A stretch of 15,170 bases of DNA, from the NCBI GenBank assembly GCA_026770585.1, contig MU646371.1:820631-835800 (forward strand). Reading direction: 5' to 3'. This document shows positions 7,122 to 13,456 of this stretch, in pieces. The notes under the pieces are model-generated. The model was not told the origin of the DNA, made no database searches, and saw nothing but the letters and a program-made list of their open reading frames with translations. A program made the position numbers and the translations under genes. This DNA is from Baffinella frigidus. Its lineage: Eukaryota; Cryptophyceae; Cryptomonadales; Baffinellaceae. Each line of letters opens with the position of its first letter. Position 1 is the stretch's first letter.

Positions 7122-7435
7122 CCACATCGGAGGGGGGTCCTAACAAGCCTCCGGCGGCACCTGCGGGGGGCTTGCTGCGCTAATCAAGCACGACCCGAAT
7201 CCCGGTCGACCCCTGCGGGGGGCTTCCCGGGCGTCTGGTCCCTCCCCGATGCGTGAAACGAATCCACATCGGAGGGGGGTCCTAACAAGCCTCCGGCGGC
7301 CCCTGCGGTGGGCTTGCTGCGCTAATCAAGCACGACCCGAATCCCGGTCGACCCCTGCGGGGGGCTTCCCGGGCGTCTGGTCCCTCCCCGATGTGTGAAA
7401 CGAATTCACACCGGAGGGGGACCTGAGGTTGGGAC
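7122..7435 (+). repeat. 142-bp tandem repeat, two copies plus a partial
   Basis: Units at 7122-7263 and 7264-7405 are nearly identical, and a partial third begins at 7406. Each unit starts CACATCGGAGGGGG and closes with CCTCCCCGATG(C/T)GTG, so each is bounded by a short inverted repeat. Inside, CCCTGCGGGGGGCTT occurs twice and CGACCCGAATCCCGGTCG forms a hairpin. This may be a tandemly duplicated palindromic element or a structured satellite. Confidence 0.8.
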
Positions 7436-7444
7436 CCCCCTCCG

Positions 7445-7510
7445 ACTGTGGCCGGTGAAGTGAATGGCCACTGTGGCCGGTGAAGCCACTGGCGGCCGGT
7501 GAAGTGAAGG
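7445..7510 (+). repeat. 25-bp tandem repeat GTGGCCGGTGAAG
   Basis: Three imperfect units (7445-7469, 7470-7493, 7494-7510) share GTGGCCGGTGAAG. They lie directly after the 142-bp tandem repeat and before the possible exon region. Confidence 0.75.
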
Positions 7511-7641
7511 AGCGGCTCCTTTCAGATGCTGGGGCAGCATAATGATTTTCGCTGGGCCAATAGTTGCGAAATGTGTTATATCTCTGAGTGGGCTGGTGCA
7601 AGTGTGAAACCGATGGGCCTCATTGTTCGTGGCTGCTGCAG

Positions 7642-7713
7642 ATGCTGGGGCAGCTTCCGGCGAAGAAGGACGGGGCATACAAGGAGGCTGAGCGCCTCAG
7701 GCGAAGCTCTCAG
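7642..7713 (+). CDS. Possible 24-codon exon, unknown product
   Basis: GGCTGCTGCAG precedes and CTCTCAG/GTGCTT follows this block, giving an acceptor-like and a donor-like boundary. The open frame reads MLGQLPAKKDG, then AYKEAERLRRSSQ, a charged helix-like stretch. The opening CAG/ATGCTGGGGCAGC also occurs at about 7521-7537, so the 5' edge is duplicated. Downstream (7704-7803) are further imperfect direct repeats: GAAGCTCTCA, TTTCTTCTTTCC and CCA(C/T)ACCAGG. No family is recognised. The duplicated, low-complexity setting keeps confidence low. Confidence 0.25.
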
Positions 7714-7877
7714 GTGCTTCCTTTCTTCTTTCCACACCAGGAAGCTCTCATGTGCATCATTTCTTCTTCCATGGCCAAGATCATTTTTCCTTTCCATACC
7801 AGGCCTACGCTCGGCCAGGCTTGCAGCGCAAACATGAACCTTGCAGGCACCCGATGTGCAATCCAACAACGGCTATA

Positions 7878-7935
7878 CGAAGGGGTCGTGTAAATGCTTT
7901 ACACGACGAAGGGGTCGTGTCAATGCTTTACACGA
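7878..7935 (+). repeat. 29-bp tandem hairpin repeat
   Basis: Two units (7878-7906 and 7907-7935) read CGAAGGGGTCGTGT, then (A/C)AATGCTTTACACGA. Each holds a CGTGTAAATGCTTTACACG-type hairpin. The palindromic GTGTAAA...TTTACAC theme recalls the 28-bp repeat at 13136-13303, although the sequences are otherwise different. Confidence 0.75.
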
Positions 7936-7956
7936 GGTGACTACATGCTCCACACT

Positions 7957-8010
7957 AAACCCCACGCCATAAACTCTAAACCCTAAACCCTCAACACTAA
8001 GCACTACACC
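7957..8010 (+). repeat. Degenerate CCCTAAA telomere-like tract
   Basis: The run CACTAAACCCCACGCCATAA continues through CTCTAAACCCTAAACCCTC. It directly precedes the first copy of the 30-bp direct repeat at 8011. Confidence 0.75.
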
Positions 8011-8432
8011 AGGTGCACATGATGCCGTCAGTACTCGCGGCGTCAAGCGCCCTCATCGAAGCGGCCTCCCAGGTCCCCTCACCCCACTTGTTTTCCTAAG
8101 TTAATAGCGGCGCAACCTATAATTAGTTTTGTAAAGCAACTCGTTCTGGTACAAATTATAAAACAAGGTCCATTTAAAACTAAAAAGGGCTCCAATTCCT
8201 TTTTAAACGAGGTCTTGTTTTATAATTTGTACCAGGAACGAGTTACTTTACAAAACTAATTATAGGTTGCGAGCCTATGAAAGTGGACCAAATCCAAGAT
8301 GTTGCTTGAGCTATTTTCCCCCTGGCAAGGTCCAAGGCCCCCCCACCTTACCGATATAGCCGACAGTCCCTCCGGACTATCGGGTAGTCCAAACCCTGAA
8401 CGAGGTGCACATGATGCTGTCAGCACTCGCGG
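8011..8432 (+). repeat. 30-bp direct repeats flanking an MITE
   Basis: AGGTGCACATGATGCCGTCA (8011 onward) and its copy at 8403-8432 match at 28 of 30 positions, ending ACTCGCGG. Each copy follows a telomere-like piece (CCCTAAACCC before the first, AAACCCTGAACG before the second). The segment between them contains the group A element 8102-8280, so the repeat pair marks a larger duplicated context that also includes telomeric sequence. Confidence 0.75.
8102..8280. mobile_element. Group A foldback MITE, TSD AAGT
   Basis: The element begins TAATAGC and ends CCTATGA, with AAGT exactly outside each end (8098-8101 and 8281-8284). The arms (8111 onward and ending at about 8271) are almost identical complements for about 60 bp, starting CGCAACCTATAATTAG. 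A single-stranded copy would fold into a very long hairpin. There is no coding capacity. Confidence 0.9.
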
Positions 8433-8493
8433 TCCAGTCACCTTCTTGCTCTGCCGCACTTCATCTGGGCTCCTCATTGTTGACGTTGAGATC

Positions 8494-8654
8494 TAATCCG
8501 GTCAGGTATTTAATTTAAATGCTCGGCGGAGTTCCCCATGCAACGAAAATTACTACACAAGCAATGAAAGAGTCGTGTCCGAAAGATCATGTGTAGTAAT
8601 TTTCGTACATTTGGGGAACTCCCGAGCATTTAATTCAAATACCTGACCGGATGA
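8494..8654. mobile_element. Group A foldback MITE, TSD GATC
   Basis: The ends are TAATCCGGTCAGG and CCTGACCGGATGA, with GATC on both outer sides (8490-8493 and 8655-8658). The arms include ATTTAATTTAAATGCTCGG. The inner core is a perfect 16-bp inverted repeat, ACGAAAATTACTACAC (8543-8558) with GTGTAGTAATTTTCGT (8591-8606), the cleanest version of the core shared with 4517, 4736 and 9190. Confidence 0.9.
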
Positions 8655-8733
8655 GATCACGGCCTTCTCCAAACGCTCCAGTGCAAAGAGCTGTCAAATG
8701 CATTCGTCCCAGGTCCACTCGCCTTACAGGGTG

Positions 8734-8884
8734 TACCCGGTAATACGAGCTATACCCGGTAATACAGGGTGTAACACAGACAGCGGCCGCCGAAATTATG
8801 CAAAATTGGTAAACGTGGACCAGTGCCGTCAACGTTTCCCAATTTAGCATTATTCCCACGGCCAACTTCTCGGCACACCGCTCG
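8734..8884. repeat. 13-bp direct repeat and a 36-bp inverted repeat
   Basis: TACCCGGTAATAC occurs at 8734 and 8753 within a duplicated ACAGGGTGTA context. Arms 8785-8820 and 8828-8863 (GGCCGCCGAAATTATG versus the complement of CATTATTCCCACGGCC) pair with several mismatches. The right arm and its flank ACGGCCAACTTCTCGGCACACCGCTC (8858 on) resemble the right arm and end of the group D element 5650-5821, so this is probably a degraded relative. Confidence 0.6.
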
Positions 8885-8888
8885 AGTC

Positions 8889-9053
8889 TAATGGGGTAAT
8901 GGACTAAAACTGGGGTAGTTAGGCCTACGGGATTGCCTAGGACCTCCTACTGTAGGCTAAAATCCTGGGACTTTTTGGTCATAGGAGCCCTACGGCCTAC
9001 GGTAGGCAATACCGTAGGCCTAACTACCCCATTTTTGGTCCGTTAGCGTATGA
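8889..9053. mobile_element. Group A foldback MITE, TSD AGTC
   Basis: The ends are TAATGGGG and CGTATGA, with AGTC at 8885-8888 and 9054-9057. The arms carry GGGGTAGTTAGGCCTACGG and CCTACTGTAGG or its complement. The loop has ACTTTTTGGTC (8970-8980), exactly as in 364-529. The two elements are therefore diverged copies inserted at different 4-bp targets. Confidence 0.88.
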
Positions 9054-9189
9054 AGTCCTCCCGCACACCTCTTGACTGATGACACATTGGTCTCGAAGTA
9101 AGCCTTCCAGGTTCAGCTCCGGTGCAAACCCTTTCCAGGTTACTTACCCGACATGAGACACTCGTCGAAGCAGCCTCTTCGGAACAGTC

Positions 9190-9329
9190 TCATGTGGGAA
9201 CGCTTTTAATTTATAAACTTGGATTCAATCGAAATTACTACACGTTTGCTTTTATATTACTAATAAACATCGTTCTGTGTAGTAAATTTCATTGAACCAC
9301 GTTTGTAAATTAAAACTGTTTCCGTATGA
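9190..9329. mobile_element. Group A foldback MITE, near-duplicated AGTC/AATC target
   Basis: The ends are TCATGTGGGAAC and GTTTCCGTATGA, with AGTC on the left (9186-9189) and AATC on the right (9330-9333), one mismatch. The arms share TTTTAATTTA. The inner core CAATCGAAATTACTACAC (9226-9243) pairs with GTGTAGTAAATTTCATTG (9277-9294) around an AT-rich loop with ATATTACTAATAAACATCG. Confidence 0.8.
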
Positions 9330-9514
9330 AATCACGTTGCCCGCCACTCTGTATGCGCCTACGGTAGGTCTCTGCCTAGGAGGCTAGGACCACTTGCAAT
9401 GTGTGGTCCAACGTTCGCGTCACCTGAAAGCCAGACTCCATCTTTCTGAATCATGAAACGTCCTCAACAAATACACTCCGACCCACAAGATTTAAGCTAA
9501 GTCAACTAGCTCAT

Positions 9515-9609
9515 CTAAGTCAACTTTCCCCTGATTTCGTTTAGATGGACCCTGGTCAGGGACCAGGCATTTGACTTAAGGCGCTAGCTTTCAGGGGGAG
9601 TTGACTTAG
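9515..9609. repeat. Inverted repeat CTAAGTCAACT with nested hairpin
   Basis: CTAAGTCAACTTTCCCCTGA (9515-9534) pairs with TCAGGGGGAGTTGACTTAG (9591-9609). A nested CCTGGTC/GACCAGG hairpin lies at 9551-9567. Further TAAGTCAACT/TTGACTTAA copies at 9498 and 9571 make the structure redundant. No clean target duplication. Confidence 0.65.
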
Positions 9610-10150
9610 GCGAAATGTTGTGGGTCCGAGTGAAATAACTGTACGGGTGCTGTGTAGGATCTGGCCGCAGCGGCCGAAAGTTCGAGCGCGGGGGGGAAGG
9701 ACAGCGACAGGGGGGAGCAGGCAGACAGAACGCTCTCAGCAGCGATTCTCCAGGACTTGCGGGAGCAGCTCAGCCGCTCGGATCCGTCCCAGGTCCGTCC
9801 CACACCCGAAAACACCTCCAATTATTTGAACGGATATGGGCTCAGGTCCGTCGCAGAAATCTGTTGAATTGAGTCCTCAATACTTTGAGGAGCCACTTAG
9901 CAGACAGCGGTGCCTTCCTCTCCCGGATTTCCGGGAGAGATGCTAGACTGTTGGCGTGTTTCCCAGGTGAGAATCACCTTTGGACCGATTCCCGAAGCCA
10001 CCGGTGACTGCTCAGTAGTGAGTCCTCAATAATTCGAGGAGTTAAGCTGAATAGAATCCTCAGTAATTCACGGTGAAAGAGCTTCTCTCTCCCGCAAACC
10101 TCTCGAATTGTGATAGGTCATAACTCGATCCAGGGTGGTTTGCGGACGGT
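9610..10150. other. No supported gene; short hairpins and a 21-bp repeat
   Basis: The GC-rich part (9650-9800) has overlapping open frames on both strands, neither with a recognisable domain. GAGTCCTCAATA(C/A)TTYGAGGAG occurs at 9871-9891 and 10020-10040, each a small hairpin. A perfect 10-bp stem with a 2-nt loop (CTCTCCCGGA, TT, TCCGGGAGAG) sits at 9918-9939. It has no downstream T-run, and in this eukaryotic setting I do not call it a terminator. Confidence 0.5.
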
Positions 10151-10167
10151 GTAGGACTACGCGGCTA

Positions 10168-10352
10168 GAAATGGGACTATTTTAAATGTGGGGTTGTTAA
10201 ATTTAGTACCAGTCACGGGCAGGCGTGGTCACGTTGCGGGCGGAATTCCACCCGCAACGTGACCAAACGCCCCCATTTGTGTGAAAATTACTACACACCT
10301 CTTTTCCCCCTTCACTTGTAAACGAATCCCTATTTTAAAATAGTCGCACTTC
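10168..10352. mobile_element. Foldback MITE, TA TSD, with nested palindrome
   Basis: The left end GAAATGGGACTATTTT and the right end, complementary to GAAGTGCGACTATTTT, are flanked by TA (10166-10167 and 10353-10354). The interior holds a strong second palindrome (about 10218-10274, GGTCACGTTGCGGG with its complement) and one half of the foldback core, GAAAATTACTACACAC (10283-10298). TAGGACTACGCGG occurs on both sides (10152 and 10366), which could be an older direct repeat into which it inserted. Confidence 0.75.
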
Positions 10353-10470
10353 TAGCCTTGCGTGGTAGGACTACGCGGCAGGTCCGGGGGCTCCTGGGAG
10401 AGTCATAGGACCGCGTGTTGCGGTAGGTTGTACGGCTGCTAGGTCCGCGTCTTCTCATACTCCCTCCGAG

Positions 10471-10604
10471 GAGTCCCCACAGGAAAAGCTTCGTTTCTTG
10501 TTCAGCAACATGACAAGGCAGTCACGACCGACCGTCTGGCTTCGGCGTCCGCGTGACCGATCACGCGGGCGTTCACGAGTCCCCACAGGAAAAGCTTCGT
10601 TTCT
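10471..10604 (+). repeat. Exact 28-bp direct repeat and a perfect palindrome
   Basis: GAGTCCCCACAGGAAAAGCT followed by TCGTTTCT occurs identically at 10471-10498 and 10577-10604. A partial third copy (GGGGAAGCTCCGTTTCTC) lies at about 10621. Between the exact copies is the 20-bp hairpin CCGCGTGA, CCGA, TCACGCGG (10549-10568). Frames open on both strands here show no known domain. Confidence 0.8.
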
Positions 10605-11033
10605 CGAAAGTCCTTTTTTCTCGGGGAAGCTCCGTTTCTCCGTCACACCAGAAACCCCAGCCACACAGCGGACCTCGAAGGGGTTTCTGAATAACCCTTA
10701 CGTGTTAAGACCTACGACCCTACGGTAGGCAACCCGTAGGGACATAGGGGGGTTCCTACGGATAAGGTTAACGGAAACTCGGCCCGAAATGGGCCGAAAA
10801 TCCCTTCGTAGCCCCCTGTGTGGGTCGAACCCCGACATCCGAACGGCAGGAGAGGTGAAGTGTGCGATTAAACTGCATGGGTAGCGATTTAATGGTACAA
10901 ATCGTCGCTTCTTACTGTCAGGACTGACGCGAGGTTCCCTGGGGGTGCAGATAGTCGTGTGGCCCGACTCTCGAACCGTGGGAGAAGTGGCGTGTGCTGT
11001 GTGGTTTGGAAGCGCGCGCCCCAAACCCTACCC
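10605..11033. other. No supported gene; diverged direct repeats
   Basis: Contains CCCTACGGTAGG, CCCGTAGGG and CCTACGG clustered at 10718-10760, a perfect 7-bp hairpin (TCGGCCC, GAAAT, GGGCCGA) near 10779, and a diverged repeat of about 40 bp (GACATCCGAACGGCAGGAGA near 10829 versus GACTCTCGAACCGTGGGAGA near 10965). AGGACTGACGCGAGGTTCC (about 10919) recurs near 11191 with one change. A minus-strand frame spans the area without recognisable features. Confidence 0.45.
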
Positions 11034-11187
11034 TCATCCGGGAACATGTTTAATTTAAAAGAAAATGGCCTATCAAACCGGATTCTGCCCCTGATTAAAT
11101 TTACTTAGGGCCCTAATTAATCTTCAGCCAACTCCTATGAACACATAGGGAATCATTTTCTTTTAAATTAAACATGTCCCCGGATTA
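11034..11187 (-). mobile_element. Group A foldback MITE in reverse orientation, TSD ACCC
   Basis: On + the element starts TCATCCGGG and ends CCCCGGATTA, with ACCC immediately outside (11030-11033 and 11188-11191). Reversed, it begins TAATCCGG and ends GGATGA, the same terminal signature as 8494-8654. The arms share ACATGTTTAATTTAAAAG and AAAATG. The left target lies within a small AAACCCTACCC telomere-like piece. Confidence 0.88.
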
Positions 11188-11254
11188 ACCCAGGACTGAC
11201 GCAAGGTTCCTCTTGCTTTTCGACTGGAACGTCTCAAAGCAAAAGTGGAACCTC

Positions 11255-11299
11255 AGTTAACTTAAGGTGGCGGTGGCCTCCGTCAACTTAAGGTGACGG
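11255..11299 (+). repeat. 26-bp direct repeat TCAACTTAAGGTG
   Basis: AGTTAACTTAAGGTGGCGG (11255-11273) and CGTCAACTTAAGGTGACGG (11281-11299) are imperfect copies at 26-bp spacing. The complementary TTAAGTTG motif is scattered in 690-1050. Nearby GGGGGTTTGCAGGTGGTCGTG (about 11309) is a diverged copy of a sequence at about 10940. Confidence 0.6.
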
Positions 11300-11383
11300 T
11301 CGATTCCCGGGGGTTTGCAGGTGGTCGTGCGGCCTAGGACGCCGCCACCCGCCAAGAGGTGCCTGTTCCTCCTCTTCCCACAC

Positions 11384-11447
11384 ACTCTCTCTCTCTATCT
11401 ATCTATCTATCTCTCTCTCTCTCTCTCTCTATCTCGCTCTCTCTCTA

Positions 11448-11538
<91 letters not shown>

Positions 11539-11614
11539 CTCTCTCTCTCTATCTATCTCCCTCGCTCGCTCTCTCGCTCTCTCTCTCTCTCGCACTCTCT
11601 CTCTCTCGCTCGCT
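11384..11614 (+). repeat. Microsatellite block: (CT)n, (CTAT)n and (TA)n
   Basis: CT/CTAT/CGCT pyrimidine repeats enclose an alternating TA run of about 46 bp at 11490-11536. Open frames on both strands are purely Leu/Ser/Tyr/Ile or Arg/Glu/Tyr simple repeats and are rejected as genes. Alternating TA is self-complementary and would extrude readily. Confidence 0.95.
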
Positions 11615-11827
11615 CCTCCCTGATCGAAATGGCTTCGGAAACGCAACCTTCAAGCTCTCAATAGTCTCTTTGCTCCGCACACCCTCTCCCAGACATGTTT
11701 TTCGCTTACTACCACGCTCAGTCTCTTCACGCGTACAAACACTAGCTTTTACTGGTACTTCCCCCTCTCGTTACACCCCCCCCCCCTCCGTTTTTCCAAG
11801 ACTGTCAGGAGTGGTCGCGGGTCGCTA

Positions 11828-11944
11828 CACGCGTACCTTGCTTACAAGAAAGTGCCTCACCCCAGGACCCTACAGTAGGCCTATGCCTAGGGTCCTACGG
11901 TGGTCCTAGGGGGGTGGCAGTTTCTTATGAGCGAGGTACCCCTG
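11828..11944. mobile_element. Group B pogo/Tigger-like MITE, diverged copy
   Basis: The right end GAGGTACCCCTG/TA is intact (TA 11945-11946). The left end CACGCGTACCTTG, after TA at 11826-11827, is its degraded complement. The inner part has the diagnostic GGACCCTACAGTAGGCCTATG and GGTCCTAGGGGGG shared with 12711-12831 and 13512-13628. Being the most diverged at its left end, it may be the oldest of the four. Confidence 0.75.
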
Positions 11945-12045
11945 TAGGGCCCTTACGTCTCGCCTCATCTCGCCTTCTGGCGCGTCGCAGTCGTGATTGC
12001 CAAGTTAATTTATTAACCCCGCTTTTCTTTCCCCCTGTTTCGCAG

Positions 12046-12094
12046 GAGCAAGACCACCCCCAACGCTGCTGCCCTCTCTAACCTCATGAATTAG
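12046..12094 (+). CDS. Possible terminal exon, unknown protein C-terminus
   Basis: A strong acceptor context, TTTTCTTTCCCCCTGTTTCG then CAG, ends at 12045, and an AT-rich TTAATTTATTAAC lies where a branch site would be. With one base completing the previous codon, the frame reads SKTTPNAAALSNLMN and stops at TAG (12092-12094). The preceding exon is not identified: upstream lie a group B element and sequence with no clear donor. No family is recognised from 15 residues. Confidence 0.33.
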
Positions 12095-12178
12095 CGGGGG
12101 GGGGGCTCCCTCCCCTGCGGGTGAGTTGGCTGGCGACACAGAAGGCAGACGGAATGCATTTGCCCGAGTGTTAGTAAA

Positions 12179-12319
12179 TCGCTCTCTCTCTCGCTCTCTC
12201 TCTCACACACACACTCTCTCTCTCGCGCTCTCGCTCTCGCTCTCGCTCTCGCTCTCGCTCTCTCTCTCCCTCTCTCTCCCTCTCCCTCTCCCTCGCTCTC
12301 TCTCTCTATATCTCTCGCT
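12179..12319 (+). repeat. Microsatellite block: (CT)n, (CA)n and (CGCTCT)n
   Basis: Pyrimidine-rich simple repeats with a short CACACACA stretch and CTCTCG hexamer variants. The purine strand gives an Arg/Ala/Glu low-complexity frame that is not a gene. Confidence 0.93.
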
Positions 12320-12366
12320 TCTGCTGATGCAGGACGCTCCATCACCTGCTGCGGGCGGAGGCTAGG

Positions 12367-12451
12367 CCTAGGGTATGCTGCCCATGTACACGTTGTGACA
12401 CAACGCGGACCTAGCAGCCGTACGAGGTCTAGGGGATGGTGCCCATGTTCG
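12367..12451 (+). repeat. Imperfect 24-bp direct repeat
   Basis: CCTAGGGTATGCTGCCCATG (12367 onward) and TCTAGGGGATGGTGCCCATG (12428 onward) are related. Between them is a small GTTGTGACACAAC hairpin. It sits between the microsatellite and the group C element. Confidence 0.55.
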
Positions 12452-12458
12452 TAGAATA

Positions 12459-12558
12459 TCCCTTAAGTGGCCATGCCGTCAAATCTGACGGCCAAGAGGT
12501 CCCAGGCAGGTCGTAGGGCCCTACCGTAGGGAGTGTGAGCCTACTGGCCACTTAAGGA
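12459..12558 (+). mobile_element. Group C MITE, TCCCTTAAGTGGCC ends, TA TSD
   Basis: A 100-bp element beginning TCCCTTAAGTGGCC and ending GGCCACTTAAGGA, with TA at 12457-12458 and 12559-12560. The interior has GGCAGGTCGTAGGGCCCTAC and CCGTAGGG. The copy at 15070-15170 is the same family in the opposite orientation. The 3' end of the ABCG fragment begins about 35 bp downstream. Confidence 0.88.
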
Positions 12559-12593
12559 TACGGTGTGTCTCCAACCACCATGGCGAAGCACGC

Positions 12594-12960
12594 CTAAGCC
12601 TTGCTGCGAACACGATCTAGCTGGACGTATCCAAGCGTGAGAAACGCCACGATGAACGCGCACAGCACCCCGATCTTCATCCCCCAATTCCCAGTCTCGA
12701 TGTTCAGGTACAGGGGTACCTCGCTCATAACAAACCAACCCCCCCTAGGACCCTACAGTAGGCCTATGCCTAGCTAGGGCCCTACGGTGGTCCTAGGGGG
12801 GGGGCAGTTTCTTATGAGCGAGGTATCCCTGTAGAGATCCCCCAGCGCCTCCTCGCCCGTGCAGGGCCCCCCGCGCGTGCAGTTGAACACGAGGCCCGTC
12901 ATTTCGTTCTCGATCGATAGCTCGAAGGAATACTTGGCGAAGGACGTGCACCCCAAACAT
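12594..12960 (-). pseudogene. ABCG-type ABC transporter, C-terminal exon, MITE-interrupted
   Basis: On the minus strand, an acceptor (TTGTTGGTTGGCAG) precedes an exon reading LGCTSFAKYSFELSIENEM, then TGLVFNCTRGGPCTGEEALG and DLY. After a 123-bp insertion it continues with NIETGNWGMKIGVL and a hydrophobic segment to VRSKA and TAG (12594-12596). The order F-x-KY-x-FE, NE-x-x-GL-x-F-x-C, TGEE-x-L, N-x-G-x-x-x-GVL, then a last membrane helix, is the usual end of ABCG half-transporters, membrane exporters. The insertion (12711-12831 plus one TA) keeps length in frame but carries an in-frame TAG at 12774-12776, so read through it the protein would lose its last membrane helix. Upstream exons are not identified. 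The allele may be dead, or this may be a decayed duplicate. Confidence 0.62.
12711..12831. mobile_element. Group B pogo/Tigger-like MITE inside the ABCG exon
   Basis: CAGGGGTACCTCGCTCATAA at the left and TTATGAGCGAGGTATCCCTG at the right are near-exact complements, flanked by TA (12709-12710 and 12832-12833). The TIR start CAGGNNTACCTCG and the TA target resemble those known for Tigger/pogo elements, so that superfamily is the likely source of transposase. Removing the element and one TA restores a continuous reading frame in the ABCG exon, which confirms the exact borders. Confidence 0.9.
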
Positions 12961-13135
12961 CTGCCAACCAACAACGTGTCGATGTGTAGACTTAGTCCAG
13001 ATTTGTCAACTTCAGTTCGAAAGGACCACTTTGAGCGTTAAGCAGATCCTGGCATCAGTCCTAGCAGGGTGTCAAGGTGCCAATCTTGCAAGTTCTCCGA
13101 GCTTCTGGTGACACACTCCCGAGGTCCCGTTTACG

Positions 13136-13303
13136 TCGAGTGGACGTGACTGTGTAAAGTCACTCGATTGGACGTGACTGTGTAAAGTCACTCGAGTGGA
13201 CGTGACTGTGTAAAGTCACTCGAGTGGACGTGACTGTGTAAAGTCACTCGAGTGGACGTGACTGTGTAAAGTCACTCGAGTGGACGTGACTGTGTAAAGC
13301 CAC
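13136..13303 (+). repeat. 28-bp minisatellite, six near-identical copies
   Basis: Six head-to-tail units start at 13136, 13164, 13192, 13220, 13248 and 13276, reading TCGAGTGGACGTGACTGTGT then AAAGTCAC. There is one substitution in the second unit and one in the last. Each unit folds on itself (GTGACT/AGTCAC), and each junction has the palindrome CACTCGAGTG. A single inverted unit occurs in the loop of the 14719-14813 foldback. There are no unique spacers, so it is not CRISPR. It lies in a possible ABCG intron. Confidence 0.93.
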
Positions 13304-13456
13304 TCCGGCTATTCCTACACGGGACTGTGTCCCCATAGAGAACCAGTTCCTAACGGACCTAAACGGAGAGTGTGGTGTTGGCATTTGCCCCCCTGTCTTC
13401 GTTCGTGCATAACGTGTAGAGTGCAAATTGGCCTCTATGATTATGTTCTTACGCAG

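Noticed and set aside
9606-9829. Opposed ORFs of about 70 codons in a GC-rich block
   Set aside because: Neither strand shows a recognisable motif, hydrophobic pattern or splice context. Open frames this length are expected at this GC content.
9918-9939. Rho-independent terminator
   Set aside because: The stem is perfect but has a 2-nt loop, no T-run follows, and there is no bacterial gene context.
10815-10840. tRNA T-arm-like GGGTCGAACCCC
   Set aside because: No matching acceptor stem, D-arm or anticodon arm could be placed at the right distances.
11315-11664. Open frames of about 100 codons across the microsatellite
   Set aside because: They translate (CT)n and (TA)n into Ser/Leu and Tyr/Ile runs on +, and Arg/Glu runs on -. 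There is no gene signal.
12179-12345. Arg/Ala/Glu-rich minus-strand ORF
   Set aside because: It is the purine strand of the (CT)n/(CGCTCT)n microsatellite.
13136-13303. CRISPR-like array of 28-bp repeats
   Set aside because: Units are directly adjacent with no spacers, and the setting is eukaryotic. It is a minisatellite.
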